A stretch of DNA of 6,474 nt from Tannerellaceae bacterium (GTDB lineage Bacteria > Bacteroidota > Bacteroidia > Bacteroidales > Tannerellaceae). The DNA lies in NCBI GenBank assembly GCA_031279915.1, contig JAITHO010000164.1, positions 1-6,474 on the forward strand, read 5' to 3'. The notes under the pieces were generated by a model. It was not told the DNA's origin. It ran no database searches and saw only the letters and a program-made list of their open reading frames with translations. This document shows positions 1 to 6,205 of the stretch, piece after piece. The first letter of the stretch is position 1, and each line of letters opens with the position of its first letter. A program made the position numbers and the translations under genes.

Positions 1-296
1 AAGGCGGCGAACAGACCGGCTGGCCCGGCTCCCACCACCACAACGTTTCTGCTATGCGAAACATCAGGATATTCCACCGGAAGATATTCCAACAGCTCAG
101 GATCTTCGTTGATAAAAACTCGGAGGCTGAGATTAACGTAAATAATGCGTTGCCTGGCGTCGATGGAACGTTTCACAATGCGGATGGCTCGGATTTGAAA
201 CGGGTCGGTTCCTGTTTCGCGGGCAACTATTGTTTTCAGCGACGATTCGTCGGCAGCTTCTTCGGGCAGGATGCGCAGTTGTAATTCCTTTATCAT
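1..296 (-). CDS. FAD-dependent oxidoreductase (COG2509-like), N-terminal part only
   Basis: The first 98 codons of a minus-strand gene that continues past the left edge; it begins with ATG at 296-294. The protein starts MIKELQLRIL, and an N-terminal region of about 80 residues (DPFQIRAIRI, IIYVNLSLRV) precedes a classical dinucleotide-binding motif, VVVVGAGPAG at residues 85-94, with the GxGxxG glycines at 89, 91 and 94. This is the arrangement of the large FAD-dependent dehydrogenases of COG2509 (about 500 residues), in which a small N-terminal domain precedes the FAD-binding fold. The cofactor is well supported by the motif. The substrate is unknown, and the catalytic part lies outside the window. 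The start lies 24 bp after the radA stop with no promoter visible between them, so the two are probably cotranscribed. There is no Shine-Dalgarno sequence, as expected for Bacteroidota. Confidence 0.85.
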   Translation of the reverse strand, partial: MIKELQLRILPEEAADESSLKTIVARETGTDPFQIRAIRIVKRSIDARQRIIYVNLSLRVFINEDPELLEYLPVEYPDVSHSRNVVVVGAGPAGLFAA

Positions 297-320
297 AAGA
301 TAGTCGTTGTCTTTATATGG

Positions 321-1691
321 TCACTGAAAAAGTACGCGGAAAGCTTCGTCAACTTTCCTTACCTGAACAACTTCAATATTAACTTTTGACAGATCGAAGC
401 CTTTCAGGTTATTCTGCGGAATCAAGATGCGCTTGAATCCGAGCTTGTCGGCCTCCATTATCCTTTGCTCGATACGATTAACCGGACGTATCTCGCCCGA
501 CAAACCCACCTCGCCCGTAAGGCAAACATGATAGTCAATGCTCGCGTCGAGGCTCGACGACAGAACCGCGCTAATCACCGCCAAGTCGATTGCCGGATCA
601 TTAACCCGCAGCCCGCCGGCAATGTTGAGAAAAACATCCTTCTGAATCAACTTGAAGCCGGCGCGTTTTTCGAGCACTGCCAGAAGCATATTCATGCGAC
701 GAAGGTCGAATCCCGTAGAGCTACGCTGAGGAGTAGGATAAACAGCCGTACCTACAAGCGACTGCGTTTCGATCAGAAAAGGCCGTATACCTTCGATTGC
801 TGCAGCAACAGCTACGCCGCTAAGTCCTTCATGATTACGGGTGAGCAGCAGCTCCGAAGGATTGCTCACCTCGCGCAGCCCGTCGCGGCGCATCTCATAT
901 ATTCCAAGCTCCGATGTACTCCCGAAGCGGTTTTTGATGCTGCGGAGGATGCGATACAGATAGTGACGGTCGCCTTCAAACTGAAGCACTGCATCAACTA
1001 TATGTTCAAGCACTTTAGGCCCGGCAATGCTACCTTCCTTATTTATATGCCCGATCAGGAGGACAGGAACGCCATTCTCCTTGGCATATTTAAGGATGGC
1101 AGCGCTACATTCGCGCACTTGCGACACACTGCCGGGCGACGAATCAATGAGTTCGGTATAAATGGTTTGAATGGAGTCGATAATGAGTAAGTCGGGAGAA
1201 ATATTGCGAGTTTGCGCGAAAATCTGCTCCAAATTAGTTTCGCTCAAGATGTAACATTCGGAGTTCTGATGGTTGAGACGATCGGCGCGGAGTTTCAGCT
1301 GGTGAGCGCTCTCCTCGCCCGACACGTACAGAGTTTTCAGTCCTTCCAGCCTGAGCACAAGTTGCAGCACCAGCGTTGATTTGCCTATGCCCGGCTCGCC
1401 GCCAATGAGAACGAGCGATCCCCTGACGAGCCCCCCTCCCAGCACGCGGTTGAACTCGCCGTCGCCCATATCGATACGCGGTTCTTCGTCCGAAGTTATA
1501 TCGTGAAGGAGGATAGGCCGAGCATTGCTTTTGTCGGCCCCATGCAAAGCCGAATGAGAGGTAGAGGCCGTTTTCGCAACCACCTCCTCAACGTATGTAT
1601 TCCACTCGCCACAGTTCGGGCACTTGCCAATCCATTTGGGCGAATCGGCTCCGCAATTAGAACAGTAGAAGATTGTTTTCGTTTTTACCAT
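321..1691 (-). CDS. radA: DNA repair protein RadA
   Basis: A full-length RadA of 456 residues, the usual family size. RadA is a RecA-like ATPase that helps process recombination intermediates by promoting branch migration or loading helicase activity at D-loops in the cytoplasm. The domains are in the expected order: a four-cysteine zinc finger (C10, C13, C24, C27, with PKWIGKCPNCGEW between and after), the RecA-type core with Walker A GGEPGIGKST at 97-106 and Walker B LLIIDSIQT at 168-176, the RadA signature KNRFG at 253-257, and a C-terminal Lon-protease-like domain from about 285 containing GEVGLSGEIRPV at 393-404. All key motifs are intact. In this family the Lon-like domain serves as a structural scaffold rather than a protease (family knowledge). 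The ATG at 1691-1689 places the zinc finger at the normal position. The upstream sequence is A/T-rich with no Shine-Dalgarno. An FAD oxidoreductase follows 24 bp downstream. Confidence 0.97.
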   Translation of the reverse strand: MVKTKTIFYCSNCGADSPKWIGKCPNCGEWNTYVEEVVAKTASTSHSALHGADKSNARPILLHDITSDEEPRIDMGDGEFNRVLGGGLVRGSLVLIGGEPGIGKSTLVLQLVLRLEGLKTLYVSGEESAHQLKLRADRLNHQNSECYILSETNLEQIFAQTRNISPDLLIIDSIQTIYTELIDSSPGSVSQVRECSAAILKYAKENGVPVLLIGHINKEGSIAGPKVLEHIVDAVLQFEGDRHYLYRILRSIKNRFGSTSELGIYEMRRDGLREVSNPSELLLTRNHEGLSGVAVAAAIEGIRPFLIETQSLVGTAVYPTPQRSSTGFDLRRMNMLLAVLEKRAGFKLIQKDVFLNIAGGLRVNDPAIDLAVISAVLSSSLDASIDYHVCLTGEVGLSGEIRPVNRIEQRIMEADKLGFKRILIPQNNLKGFDLSKVNIEVVQVRKVDEAFRVLFQ

Positions 1692-1759
1692 GATTTATTT
1701 TCCATTAAAATGTCATCTATAAAACTTCATGAGCAATTATTCGGGCCCTACAAAAAACA

Positions 1760-1789
1760 CAAAGCAGCATTACTAATTACCCTAACAAA
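1760..1789 (-). promoter_or_regulatory. Weak candidate promoter for radA
   Basis: On the minus strand a TTTG (1789-1786) is followed after 18 bp by CTGCTTTG (1767-1760). The consensus for the main Bacteroidota sigma factor is TTTG, 19-21 bp, then TAnnTTTG. Only the TTTG part of the -7 box matches and the spacing is slightly short. It lies between the upstream terminator and radA, and would give a leader of about 60 nt. No better candidate was seen. Confidence 0.25.
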
Positions 1790-1828
1790 ATGAAAAGCGT
1801 TCCCCAGATATTAGTCCGAGGAACGCTT
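1779..1828 (-). terminator. Intrinsic terminator of the rpmB-rpmG-DUF4295 operon
   Basis: Read on the minus strand, AAGCGTTCC (1828-1820) pairs perfectly with GGAACGCTT (1803-1795). The RNA stem extends inward by five more pairs (U-G, C-G, G-U, G-C, A-U), giving about 14 bp closed by a 6-nt loop, CUAAUA. It is followed by a T-rich tail, TTTTCATTTTG. The two wobble pairs work only in minus-strand RNA and would be A-C mismatches in plus-strand RNA, which fixes the direction. It begins 23 bp after the DUF4295 stop and separates the ribosomal operon from radA. Confidence 0.8.
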
Positions 1829-1851
1829 ACTGAACAAAATTTATCGAAAAT

Positions 1852-2004
1852 TTACTTAGCAAAGTAATCTTTTACTGCCTCATTGGGAATCATTTCTTCC
1901 TTAAAGATGTATGCCCCCGTCTTAGGCGATTTTACCATCTTGATTACTTTGGAATACGTGCGCCCTTCGCCCTTTTTGAACGTTGCAACTGCTTTTTTTG
2001 CCAT
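1852..2004 (-). CDS. DUF4295 family small basic protein (possible ribosomal protein bL38)
   Basis: A 50-residue lysine-rich protein, starting MAKKAVATFKKGEG and ending NEAVKDYFAK, with ATG at 2004-2002 and TAA at 1854-1852. Sequence and position, directly after rpmB and rpmG, match the DUF4295 family, which is confined to Bacteroidota. A cryo-EM study of the Flavobacterium johnsoniae ribosome reported a new large-subunit protein named bL38. From its size, basic character and ribosomal-operon context I infer this may be that protein, but I cannot confirm the identity here. The start is supported by an AGGAG sequence 8 nt upstream (2017-2013). The gene lies 30 bp after rpmG and is followed by a strong terminator, so it is the last gene of a three-gene operon. 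It has no cysteines, membrane segment or signal peptide. Confidence 0.9.
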   Translation of the reverse strand: MAKKAVATFKKGEGRTYSKVIKMVKSPKTGAYIFKEEMIPNEAVKDYFAK

Positions 2005-2012
2005 AGTTTAAT

Positions 2013-2017
2013 CTCCT
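2013..2017 (-). promoter_or_regulatory. Shine-Dalgarno sequence of the DUF4295 gene
   Basis: AGGAG on the minus strand, 8 nt before the ATG at 2004. It is notable because Bacteroidota genes rarely carry one and most genes in this window have none. It has the same 8-nt spacing as the one before rpmG. Confidence 0.6.
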
Positions 2018-2034
2018 ATTAATTACAATTATTG

Positions 2035-2223
2035 TTACTTTATTTCCTTATGAACCGTCATGCGTTTCAGGATTGGATTGTATTTCTTTAGTTCCAACCG
2101 CTGTGTTGTATTCTTCCTGTTTTTGGTGGTTACATACCGCGACGTTCCCGGCATTCCGCTGGTTTTATGTTCGGTACATTCCATGATAATCTGAATCCTG
2201 TTGCCTTTCGCTTTCTTAGCCAT
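2035..2223 (-). CDS. rpmG: Large-subunit ribosomal protein bL33
   Basis: A complete bL33 of 62 residues. It contains the conserved core [21 protein letters not shown] (10-30), then [19 protein letters not shown] and a basic C-terminus ending TVHKEIK. bL33 binds 23S rRNA near the E site of the 50S subunit. Only one cysteine is present (C16), so the CxxC pairs that bind zinc in the C+ form are absent. This is the zinc-independent form, as usual for Bacteroidota. The start at 2223-2221 is preceded by a perfect AGGAGG 8 nt upstream. The gene lies 18 bp after rpmB and 30 bp before the DUF4295 gene, all in one direction, so it is the middle gene of a compact operon. Confidence 0.97.
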   Translation of the reverse strand: MAKKAKGNRIQIIMECTEHKTSGMPGTSRYVTTKNRKNTTQRLELKKYNPILKRMTVHKEIK

Positions 2224-2231
2224 TCTACGTT

Positions 2232-2237
2232 CCTCCT
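2232..2237 (-). promoter_or_regulatory. Canonical Shine-Dalgarno sequence of rpmG
   Basis: AGGAGG on the minus strand with an 8-nt spacer before the rpmG ATG at 2223, in the 18-bp gap after rpmB. It is a full match to the anti-Shine-Dalgarno core. This is unusual in a phylum whose ribosomes mostly ignore such sequences. Confidence 0.65.
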
Positions 2238-2241
2238 GAAT

Positions 2242-2481
2242 TTAAAGTTTTATCAAGCGTTTTTGAGCGGCACTTTTGAGGGCCGCGTCAAGTCCTATTT
2301 TATTAATAGTACGTAGTCCGGCAGCCGAGAGTTTCAGGCGCACCCAAACGTCTTCTTCCACCCAATAAAACTTCTTAGTGAACAAGTTAACGTTAAACAC
2401 ACGTTTCGTCTTCTTGTTTGAGTGGGACACGTTGTTACCAACCATCGCCCTCTTACCAGTAATTTGACAAATCTTAGACAT
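2242..2481 (-). CDS. rpmB: Large-subunit ribosomal protein bL28
   Basis: A complete bL28 of 79 residues. It starts [21 protein letters not shown], the N-terminal signature of the family, followed by the basic stretch [19 protein letters not shown] and the conserved [18 protein letters not shown]. bL28 is a 50S subunit protein needed for normal subunit joining. The C-terminus is short ([11 protein letters not shown]); as I recall, Bacteroides homologues run a few residues longer. The ATG at 2481-2479 is preceded by A/T-rich sequence (ATCACATAAGAT) with no Shine-Dalgarno, unlike the two genes behind it. It is the first gene of the operon with rpmG and DUF4295, and a well-matched Bacteroidota promoter lies upstream. 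Confidence 0.96.
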   Translation of the reverse strand: MSKICQITGKRAMVGNNVSHSNKKTKRVFNVNLFTKKFYWVEEDVWVRLKLSAAGLRTINKIGLDAALKSAAQKRLIKL

Positions 2482-2539
2482 ATCTTATGTGATTTTAAAA
2501 TTTATGTTATTGATTATTATGCATTTGGGAATCGGGAGG

Positions 2540-2571
2540 CAAAGTAAGGAATAAAATCTCAAATTCACAAA
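2540..2571 (-). promoter_or_regulatory. Promoter of the rpmB-rpmG-DUF4295 operon
   Basis: On the minus strand a -33 element TTTG (2571-2568) is followed after exactly 20 bp by a -7 element TTACTTTG (2547-2540). This fits the Bacteroidota primary sigma consensus (TTTG, 19-21 bp, TAnnTTTG) with one mismatch, at the second base of the -7 box. Transcription would start near 2533, giving a leader of roughly 50 nt before rpmB. It lies in the 131-bp gap after the HAD gene, so the ribosomal operon need not depend on HAD transcription. Confidence 0.6.
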
Positions 2572-2612
2572 TATTTCTTTTCCAAAAGCAACAACGTTTT
2601 TTCCTTGCCCAT

Positions 2613-3257
2613 TTATCCGCACCACTCCGCGTAACGCGCCAGCGTAATTGCCTCAAAATCGGGTATAACATCGTGCACCATGCTTGCTATCGCCTCGGGA
2701 GGATTGGTGGTACTTAGGCCTATTACCCGCATGCCTGCCGCATTGCCGGCCCGGATTCCATTAAACGAATCCTCGAATACGATGCAATCCGCCGGAGCGA
2801 CGTCCAGATCGCGAGCTGCCAGCAAGTAGCAGAGCGGATTCGGCTTGCCTTCCGCAATACGGTCAGCCGCTACAATCGTACCGAATACTTCCTCAAGCTT
2901 ATACTGGGCAATGGCGCGGTCGACCTTATCGCGTCCCGAACTTGTTACAAGCCCCATTCTGACGCCTTGCTCGTGCAGTATGCGAAGGAAGGCCATAGCG
3001 CCCGGCACCGGCGGCAAAGGCATTGTAGCCTCATAGTCATCAACTTCGCTCATCAGCTGTTGGATGTCGTCAGGAGAACATTTGGAGAAATACTTATCAA
3101 TTATGTTAGGCATCGTAATTCCTTTGACGGCCGATGCAAAATTATCAAGTCCGGCATGATAGCGTTCGCCTGCTTTCTCCCAAAAAAGATCGTATATGGG
3201 CTCCGTATCGAGAATTACTCCATCCATATCAAACAAAGCTGCTTTAAGTTCTTTCAT
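2613..3257 (-). CDS. HAD superfamily subfamily IA hydrolase (phosphatase or phosphomutase-like)
   Basis: A complete 214-residue HAD-IA enzyme with a helical C1 cap. All four HAD motifs are visible: motif I FDMDGVILDTEP at 9-20 (nucleophile D10, acid/base D12), motif II VTSSG at 104-108, motif III lysine in GKPNP (K138), and motif IV FEDSFNGI at 161-168 (D163). The cap occupies about residues 18-85. These Mg-dependent cytoplasmic enzymes remove or transfer phosphate on small metabolites. The closest general resemblance is to beta-phosphoglucomutase and sugar-phosphate phosphatases of this subfamily, but the substrate cannot be told from the sequence. It is monocistronic or nearly so: it reads away from the divergent DUF5686 gene, has a good -7 box about 27 bp upstream of its start, and is followed by the rpmB promoter. 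The start at 3257 puts motif I at the usual distance from the N-terminus. Confidence 0.93.
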   Translation of the reverse strand: MKELKAALFDMDGVILDTEPIYDLFWEKAGERYHAGLDNFASAVKGITMPNIIDKYFSKCSPDDIQQLMSEVDDYEATMPLPPVPGAMAFLRILHEQGVRMGLVTSSGRDKVDRAIAQYKLEEVFGTIVAADRIAEGKPNPLCYLLAARDLDVAPADCIVFEDSFNGIRAGNAAGMRVIGLSTTNPPEAIASMVHDVIPDFEAITLARYAEWCG

Positions 3258-3283
3258 TATATTATATATTTTTTTGTGAGCGG

Positions 3284-3291
3284 CAAAGATA
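3284..3291 (-). promoter_or_regulatory. -7 promoter element of the HAD gene
   Basis: TATCTTTG on the minus strand is a perfect match to the Bacteroidota -7 consensus TAnnTTTG. Transcription would start near 3277, leaving a leader of about 20 nt. At the expected -33 distance there is only an ATG in place of TTG, so the upstream element is weak and an activator is possible. Confidence 0.6.
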
Positions 3292-3400
3292 ATCGTTTGA
3301 GTGGAAAAGGCATTGTTGCAAGGCCAAAATACAGTTCAGAAGGTGACGAACGCTTGAGGATAACTTTCAGGCTTATCTGAAAATCACCTTAGATAAAGGT

Positions 3401-3461
3401 TGATGCTCCCGAGAACAGAGAGATTGTTCTTAAGAACAGAGAGATTGTTCCTGGGGCATCA
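3401..3461. repeat. Nested inverted repeat enclosing a 21-bp-period tandem repeat
   Basis: The outer arms TGATGCTCC (3401-3409) and GGGGCATCA (3453-3461) are complementary with one T-G pair. Inside, AGAACAGAGAGATTGTTC occurs twice without a mismatch, at 3412-3429 and 3433-3450, with a period of 21 bp. Each copy is itself a dyad, GAACA - 7 nt - TGTTC. The junction forms a perfect 14-bp palindrome, TGTTCTTAAGAACA (3425-3438). It could be an operator for a dimeric regulator bound twice on one face of the helix, or a dispersed palindromic element with an internal duplication. It is not a terminator, since no T-tract follows on either strand. Confidence 0.75.
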
Positions 3462-3545
3462 GAGAGTGGGTTCAGGAGAAGGGAGGAATATTGCTGGATC
3501 TTGGGACGGACATGGGAAATAATAGAGGTTTGAGATAATCTATTG

Positions 3546-3553
3546 TATATTTG
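3546..3553 (+). promoter_or_regulatory. -7 promoter element of the DUF5686 gene
   Basis: TATATTTG is a perfect match to TAnnTTTG. Transcription would start near 3560, leaving a leader of about 25 nt before the ATG at 3585. The nearest TTTG (3529-3532) is only 13 bp upstream rather than 19-21, so the -33 element is poor. The element also argues against the in-frame TTG at 3543 as a start, because that codon would not be in the mRNA. Confidence 0.55.
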
Positions 3554-3584
3554 TCGAGCAAACAAAAAATGTATATCAAAATTT

Positions 3585-6179
3585 ATGAGAAAAATCCTTT
3601 ACATTATTATACTTGCAGCCACAGCCGGAATGGCCAACGCGCAAACATTGAGCGGGCGAATAGTGGCTGCCGGCGACGGAGAGCCGGTTGCTAACGCCAC
3701 GGTTTTCATCCGCGAGCTTTTAAAAGGAATCGTGGCCGACGACCGTGGAGAGTTCCTTACGCAGGTTCCGGCAGGCTCTTATACGCTGGAAGCCGGCGCT
3801 TTAGGATTTGAAACGACGGCTATCACCCAGATAGTCAATAGCACGGGCGTCGCAGAAGTTACCATCCGAATGAAGCCTCGAACTTATGCCTTGAGCGAGA
3901 TTACAGTTGACGGCAACGAAGATCCGGCTTATGCAATGATGCGGAAGGTCATCGCCAAAGCTCCTTATTTCCTGCGGCTTACAAAGGAGTTGGAACTGGA
4001 GGCCTACGCTAAAGAGAGCTGGAAGGTGGGCAGTATCCCTAAGCTCATCGGCAACATAAAGATTGAAGAAACGGGGAAGAAGCTGCGCGATTATGCCGGC
4101 AAGCTGTACGTGGTGGAGGCAAAGGACATTGTACGATTCGTTGCGCCCGACAGCTTTGATGTCAGGAGGATAGCCATGACATCGTCGCTGCCCGATGAGC
4201 TCAACGTCGGCAATTCAATGATGGTTGCCACGGCCAATATATATTCTCCAAAGATTTACGAATGGGTTTCGCCCTTAGCTCCCGACGCTTTTACGTATTA
4301 CAAATATCGTTTTGAGAGTGTCTCAAAAGAGGGCGAATTGTGGATTAGCCGCATCAAAGTCACTCCCAAGATGAAGAACCGCGCGCTGGCCGAGGGATGG
4401 CTGCACGTGGTTGAGGGCCTGTGGAGCATTGCATATTTCGACCTCGAAGGGAGGCAGTTCGGCGTATGGAGGAGAATCAAAGTGAGCTTTGCCGAAGCAA
4501 GGCCCAAAGTGCTGCTGCCTGCGGCTTACGACGTGAGTACCAGCGTGTCTATCATGGGACTTGAGCTCTCCGGAAAGCATTATTCATCGATTCAATATAC
4601 GGATGTGACGCTCAGCGAAACCGCTTTTGATGCCACAAAGATCCCTCCGCCAAATACGGCGACAGCGCCGACATCTTCTCAAAAAAAAGAAAAGGCTTTG
4701 CGAAAACTTGATGAGCTGAGGCAGAAAGACAAGCTCACCAACCGCGATGCCTACCAGATGGCCCGCCTTGCCGAAGACCTCGCCGAACCTGATTCTACCT
4801 CCAATCTCGGCCTCGAAGTCAAAGAAACAAGGCGCGGCGTGAAGGTTACAACCGACTCAACCGCATGGCAAAAGGATTCCCTCTACTGGGCCGGAGTGCG
4901 CGACCTGCCTCTGCGCGACGACGAGAAAGCCAGCTATGCACAGGCCGATAAGAAATACGCTCCGCGCGACAGCTCATTGCGAAGCATCTCAATTTCGAGC
5001 GGCAACGGAAAATGGAGCGATGTGCTGTTCGGAAAGCGCTTCCTGCTTGGGCCAAAGACAGGACTAAGATTCAACGGCCTCGTAGGACTTATACCTGAAT
5101 ATAACTTTGTTGACGGATTTCTGATCGGGCAGAAGCTCACCCTCGATCTGCTGCGGCCAAGAAACGAGGCTCTGACGATTGAACCCTCAGCATATTACGT
5201 CACGGCCCGCCGAACCGTCAACTGGGACATTGCCCTGAAGCTTCCATATTCGCCCAGACGGAACGCCGCTTTCACGGCCAAGGGCGGGAATGTCACGGCC
5301 GACATGAATGGCGAATCGGGCAATTCGCGCCTTATCAACTCGCTGGCATCTCTACTATTCGCCCGCAATTATATGCTGTTTTATCACAAAAAATTCCTGG
5401 AAATTGAGAACCGCATCGACATTGCTAACGGTTTGGCGCTTACGCTCAATGCACGGCACGAGGAGCGTCGCCCGGCTGAAAACAACACATCGTTCAGCTT
5501 TTTCGGTCGCAAGCCTCTGCGCAATCTGCCTTCAAAGCTTTTGGAGCCGGAGCCGGAGCATCGCTCAACAGCCGTCGGCCTTGAAATTGAATATACTCCC
5601 CGATATTATTACCGTATGGAGCGAAACGGGCGAAAGCGATACCTGCGATCGGATTTCCCCACCTTTTCCGCCCGCTATGAGCAAGCAATTCCCATTGGCG
5701 GAGGCTATACTTCCTCGTTCAGCAGGCTGGAGATCGGCCTCAGGCAGCAGGTTCGCCTGAATATGTTCGATAGCTTCGGATATATGATAAATGCGGGAAC
5801 TTTTCTATCGACCGGTAGCCTGTATTTCATCGACTACAAACACTTTTCAGTGAGCCGGCTGCCCGTCATGCTGCAAGACTTCAGCCAAACCTTCAACCTG
5901 CTGAGCGATTACAGCAACTCAACCAAAGGGCCATGGCTTCAGGCGCATGCCACGTACAGCTCGGCATATCTTGCCCTCAAGCGCCTCCCCTTTCTGCAGG
6001 AATACCTTTTCAACGAAGCCCTGCACCTTCGCGGACTGTTCATCGAGCGCCGCGATTACATTGAGCTGGGATATTCCGTCGGGATCGACGGCCTGGGGCG
6101 GGCCGGTCTTTTCGTTGGCAGCAACCGCTTCAGGTATCTGGCCGTTGGCGGAAGCATCAGTCTGCCCCTTTTCAAATAG
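3585..6179 (+). CDS. DUF5686 family outer-membrane protein with N-terminal carboxypeptidase-regulatory-like domain
   Basis: An 864-residue predicted outer-membrane protein. The start is the ATG at 3585 (MRKILYIIILAATAGMANAQ). It gives a clean signal peptide with likely cleavage after ANA (residue 19), whereas the in-frame TTG at 3543 would add 14 residues ahead of it. Residues 21-108 are a CarboxypepD_reg-like beta-sandwich (LSGRIV, GEFLTQVPAGSYTLEAGALGFE, ALSEITVDG). DPAYAMMRKVIAKAPYF (113-129) is the hallmark opening of DUF5686. A Pro/Lys/Glu-rich, probably flexible segment spans about 354-410. The C-terminal half (about 480-864) has alternating aromatic and polar strands typical of a beta-barrel, including PEYNFVDGFLIGQKL near 504-518 and the end AVGGSISLPLFK. 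The family is common in Bacteroidota and its function is unknown. The barrel assignment is by pattern, not structure. trmD follows 26 bp downstream on the same strand. Confidence 0.9.
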   Translation: MRKILYIIILAATAGMANAQTLSGRIVAAGDGEPVANATVFIRELLKGIVADDRGEFLTQVPAGSYTLEAGALGFETTAITQIVNSTGVAEVTIRMKPRTYALSEITVDGNEDPAYAMMRKVIAKAPYFLRLTKELELEAYAKESWKVGSIPKLIGNIKIEETGKKLRDYAGKLYVVEAKDIVRFVAPDSFDVRRIAMTSSLPDELNVGNSMMVATANIYSPKIYEWVSPLAPDAFTYYKYRFESVSKEGELWISRIKVTPKMKNRALAEGWLHVVEGLWSIAYFDLEGRQFGVWRRIKVSFAEARPKVLLPAAYDVSTSVSIMGLELSGKHYSSIQYTDVTLSETAFDATKIPPPNTATAPTSSQKKEKALRKLDELRQKDKLTNRDAYQMARLAEDLAEPDSTSNLGLEVKETRRGVKVTTDSTAWQKDSLYWAGVRDLPLRDDEKASYAQADKKYAPRDSSLRSISISSGNGKWSDVLFGKRFLLGPKTGLRFNGLVGLIPEYNFVDGFLIGQKLTLDLLRPRNEALTIEPSAYYVTARRTVNWDIALKLPYSPRRNAAFTAKGGNVTADMNGESGNSRLINSLASLLFARNYMLFYHKKFLEIENRIDIANGLALTLNARHEERRPAENNTSFSFFGRKPLRNLPSKLLEPEPEHRSTAVGLEIEYTPRYYYRMERNGRKRYLRSDFPTFSARYEQAIPIGGGYTSSFSRLEIGLRQQVRLNMFDSFGYMINAGTFLSTGSLYFIDYKHFSVSRLPVMLQDFSQTFNLLSDYSNSTKGPWLQAHATYSSAYLALKRLPFLQEYLFNEALHLRGLFIERRDYIELGYSVGIDGLGRAGLFVGSNRFRYLAVGGSISLPLFK

Positions 6180-6205
6180 GAGTTGTATATATATAATGTA
6201 TAGCT

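Larger units (their letters stand above)
3258..3584. other. Divergent intergenic region between the HAD and DUF5686 genes
   Basis: 327 bp without a convincing gene. It holds the HAD -7 box (3284-3291, leftward) and the DUF5686 -7 box (3546-3553, rightward). Between them lies a run of short inverted repeats: TTTCAG/CTGAAA at 3365-3370 and 3377-3382, ACCTT/AAGGT at 3386-3390 and 3396-3400, and the nested hairpin at 3401-3461. The stretch 3462-3528 is purine-rich on the plus strand and shows nothing recognisable. No tRNA, riboswitch or insertion sequence was seen. Confidence 0.7.

Noticed and set aside
54..284. Plus-strand open frame of 76 codons at the left edge
   Set aside because: It is antisense to the FAD oxidoreductase, whose minus-strand frame carries a clear GxGxxG motif.
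465..1190. Long plus-strand open frame (241 codons) antisense to radA
   Set aside because: It lies entirely inside the well-supported radA gene, has no recognisable domain and a composition typical of a reverse-strand shadow, and no promoter precedes it.
2967..3380. Plus-strand open frame of 137 codons running from the HAD gene into the intergenic region
   Set aside because: Most of it is antisense to the conserved HAD coding sequence, it crosses the HAD promoter, and its translation resembles no family.
3365..3400. Two small inverted repeats (TTTCAG/CTGAAA and ACCTT/AAGGT) considered as a terminator or riboswitch
   Set aside because: The stems are only 5-6 bp, no T-tract follows on either strand, and they lie upstream of both promoters rather than in a leader.
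3543..3584. TTG at 3543 as the start of the DUF5686 gene
   Set aside because: It would place 14 extra polar residues ahead of a clean signal peptide and overlaps the predicted -7 promoter element, so it would lie upstream of the transcript.
3569..3691. ATG at 3569 opening a short frame of about 40 codons that overlaps the DUF5686 start
   Set aside because: It has no similarity to anything known and reads through the signal-peptide coding region in another frame. It could in principle act as an upstream overlapping frame, but nothing supports that.
5308..5760. 150-codon plus-strand frame inside the DUF5686 gene
   Set aside because: It is an alternate frame within the continuous 864-residue protein, without a domain or start signal.
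6178..6182. AGGAG as a Shine-Dalgarno for trmD
   Set aside because: It lies 23 nt before the ATG and overlaps the DUF5686 stop codon, too far to position a ribosome on trmD.
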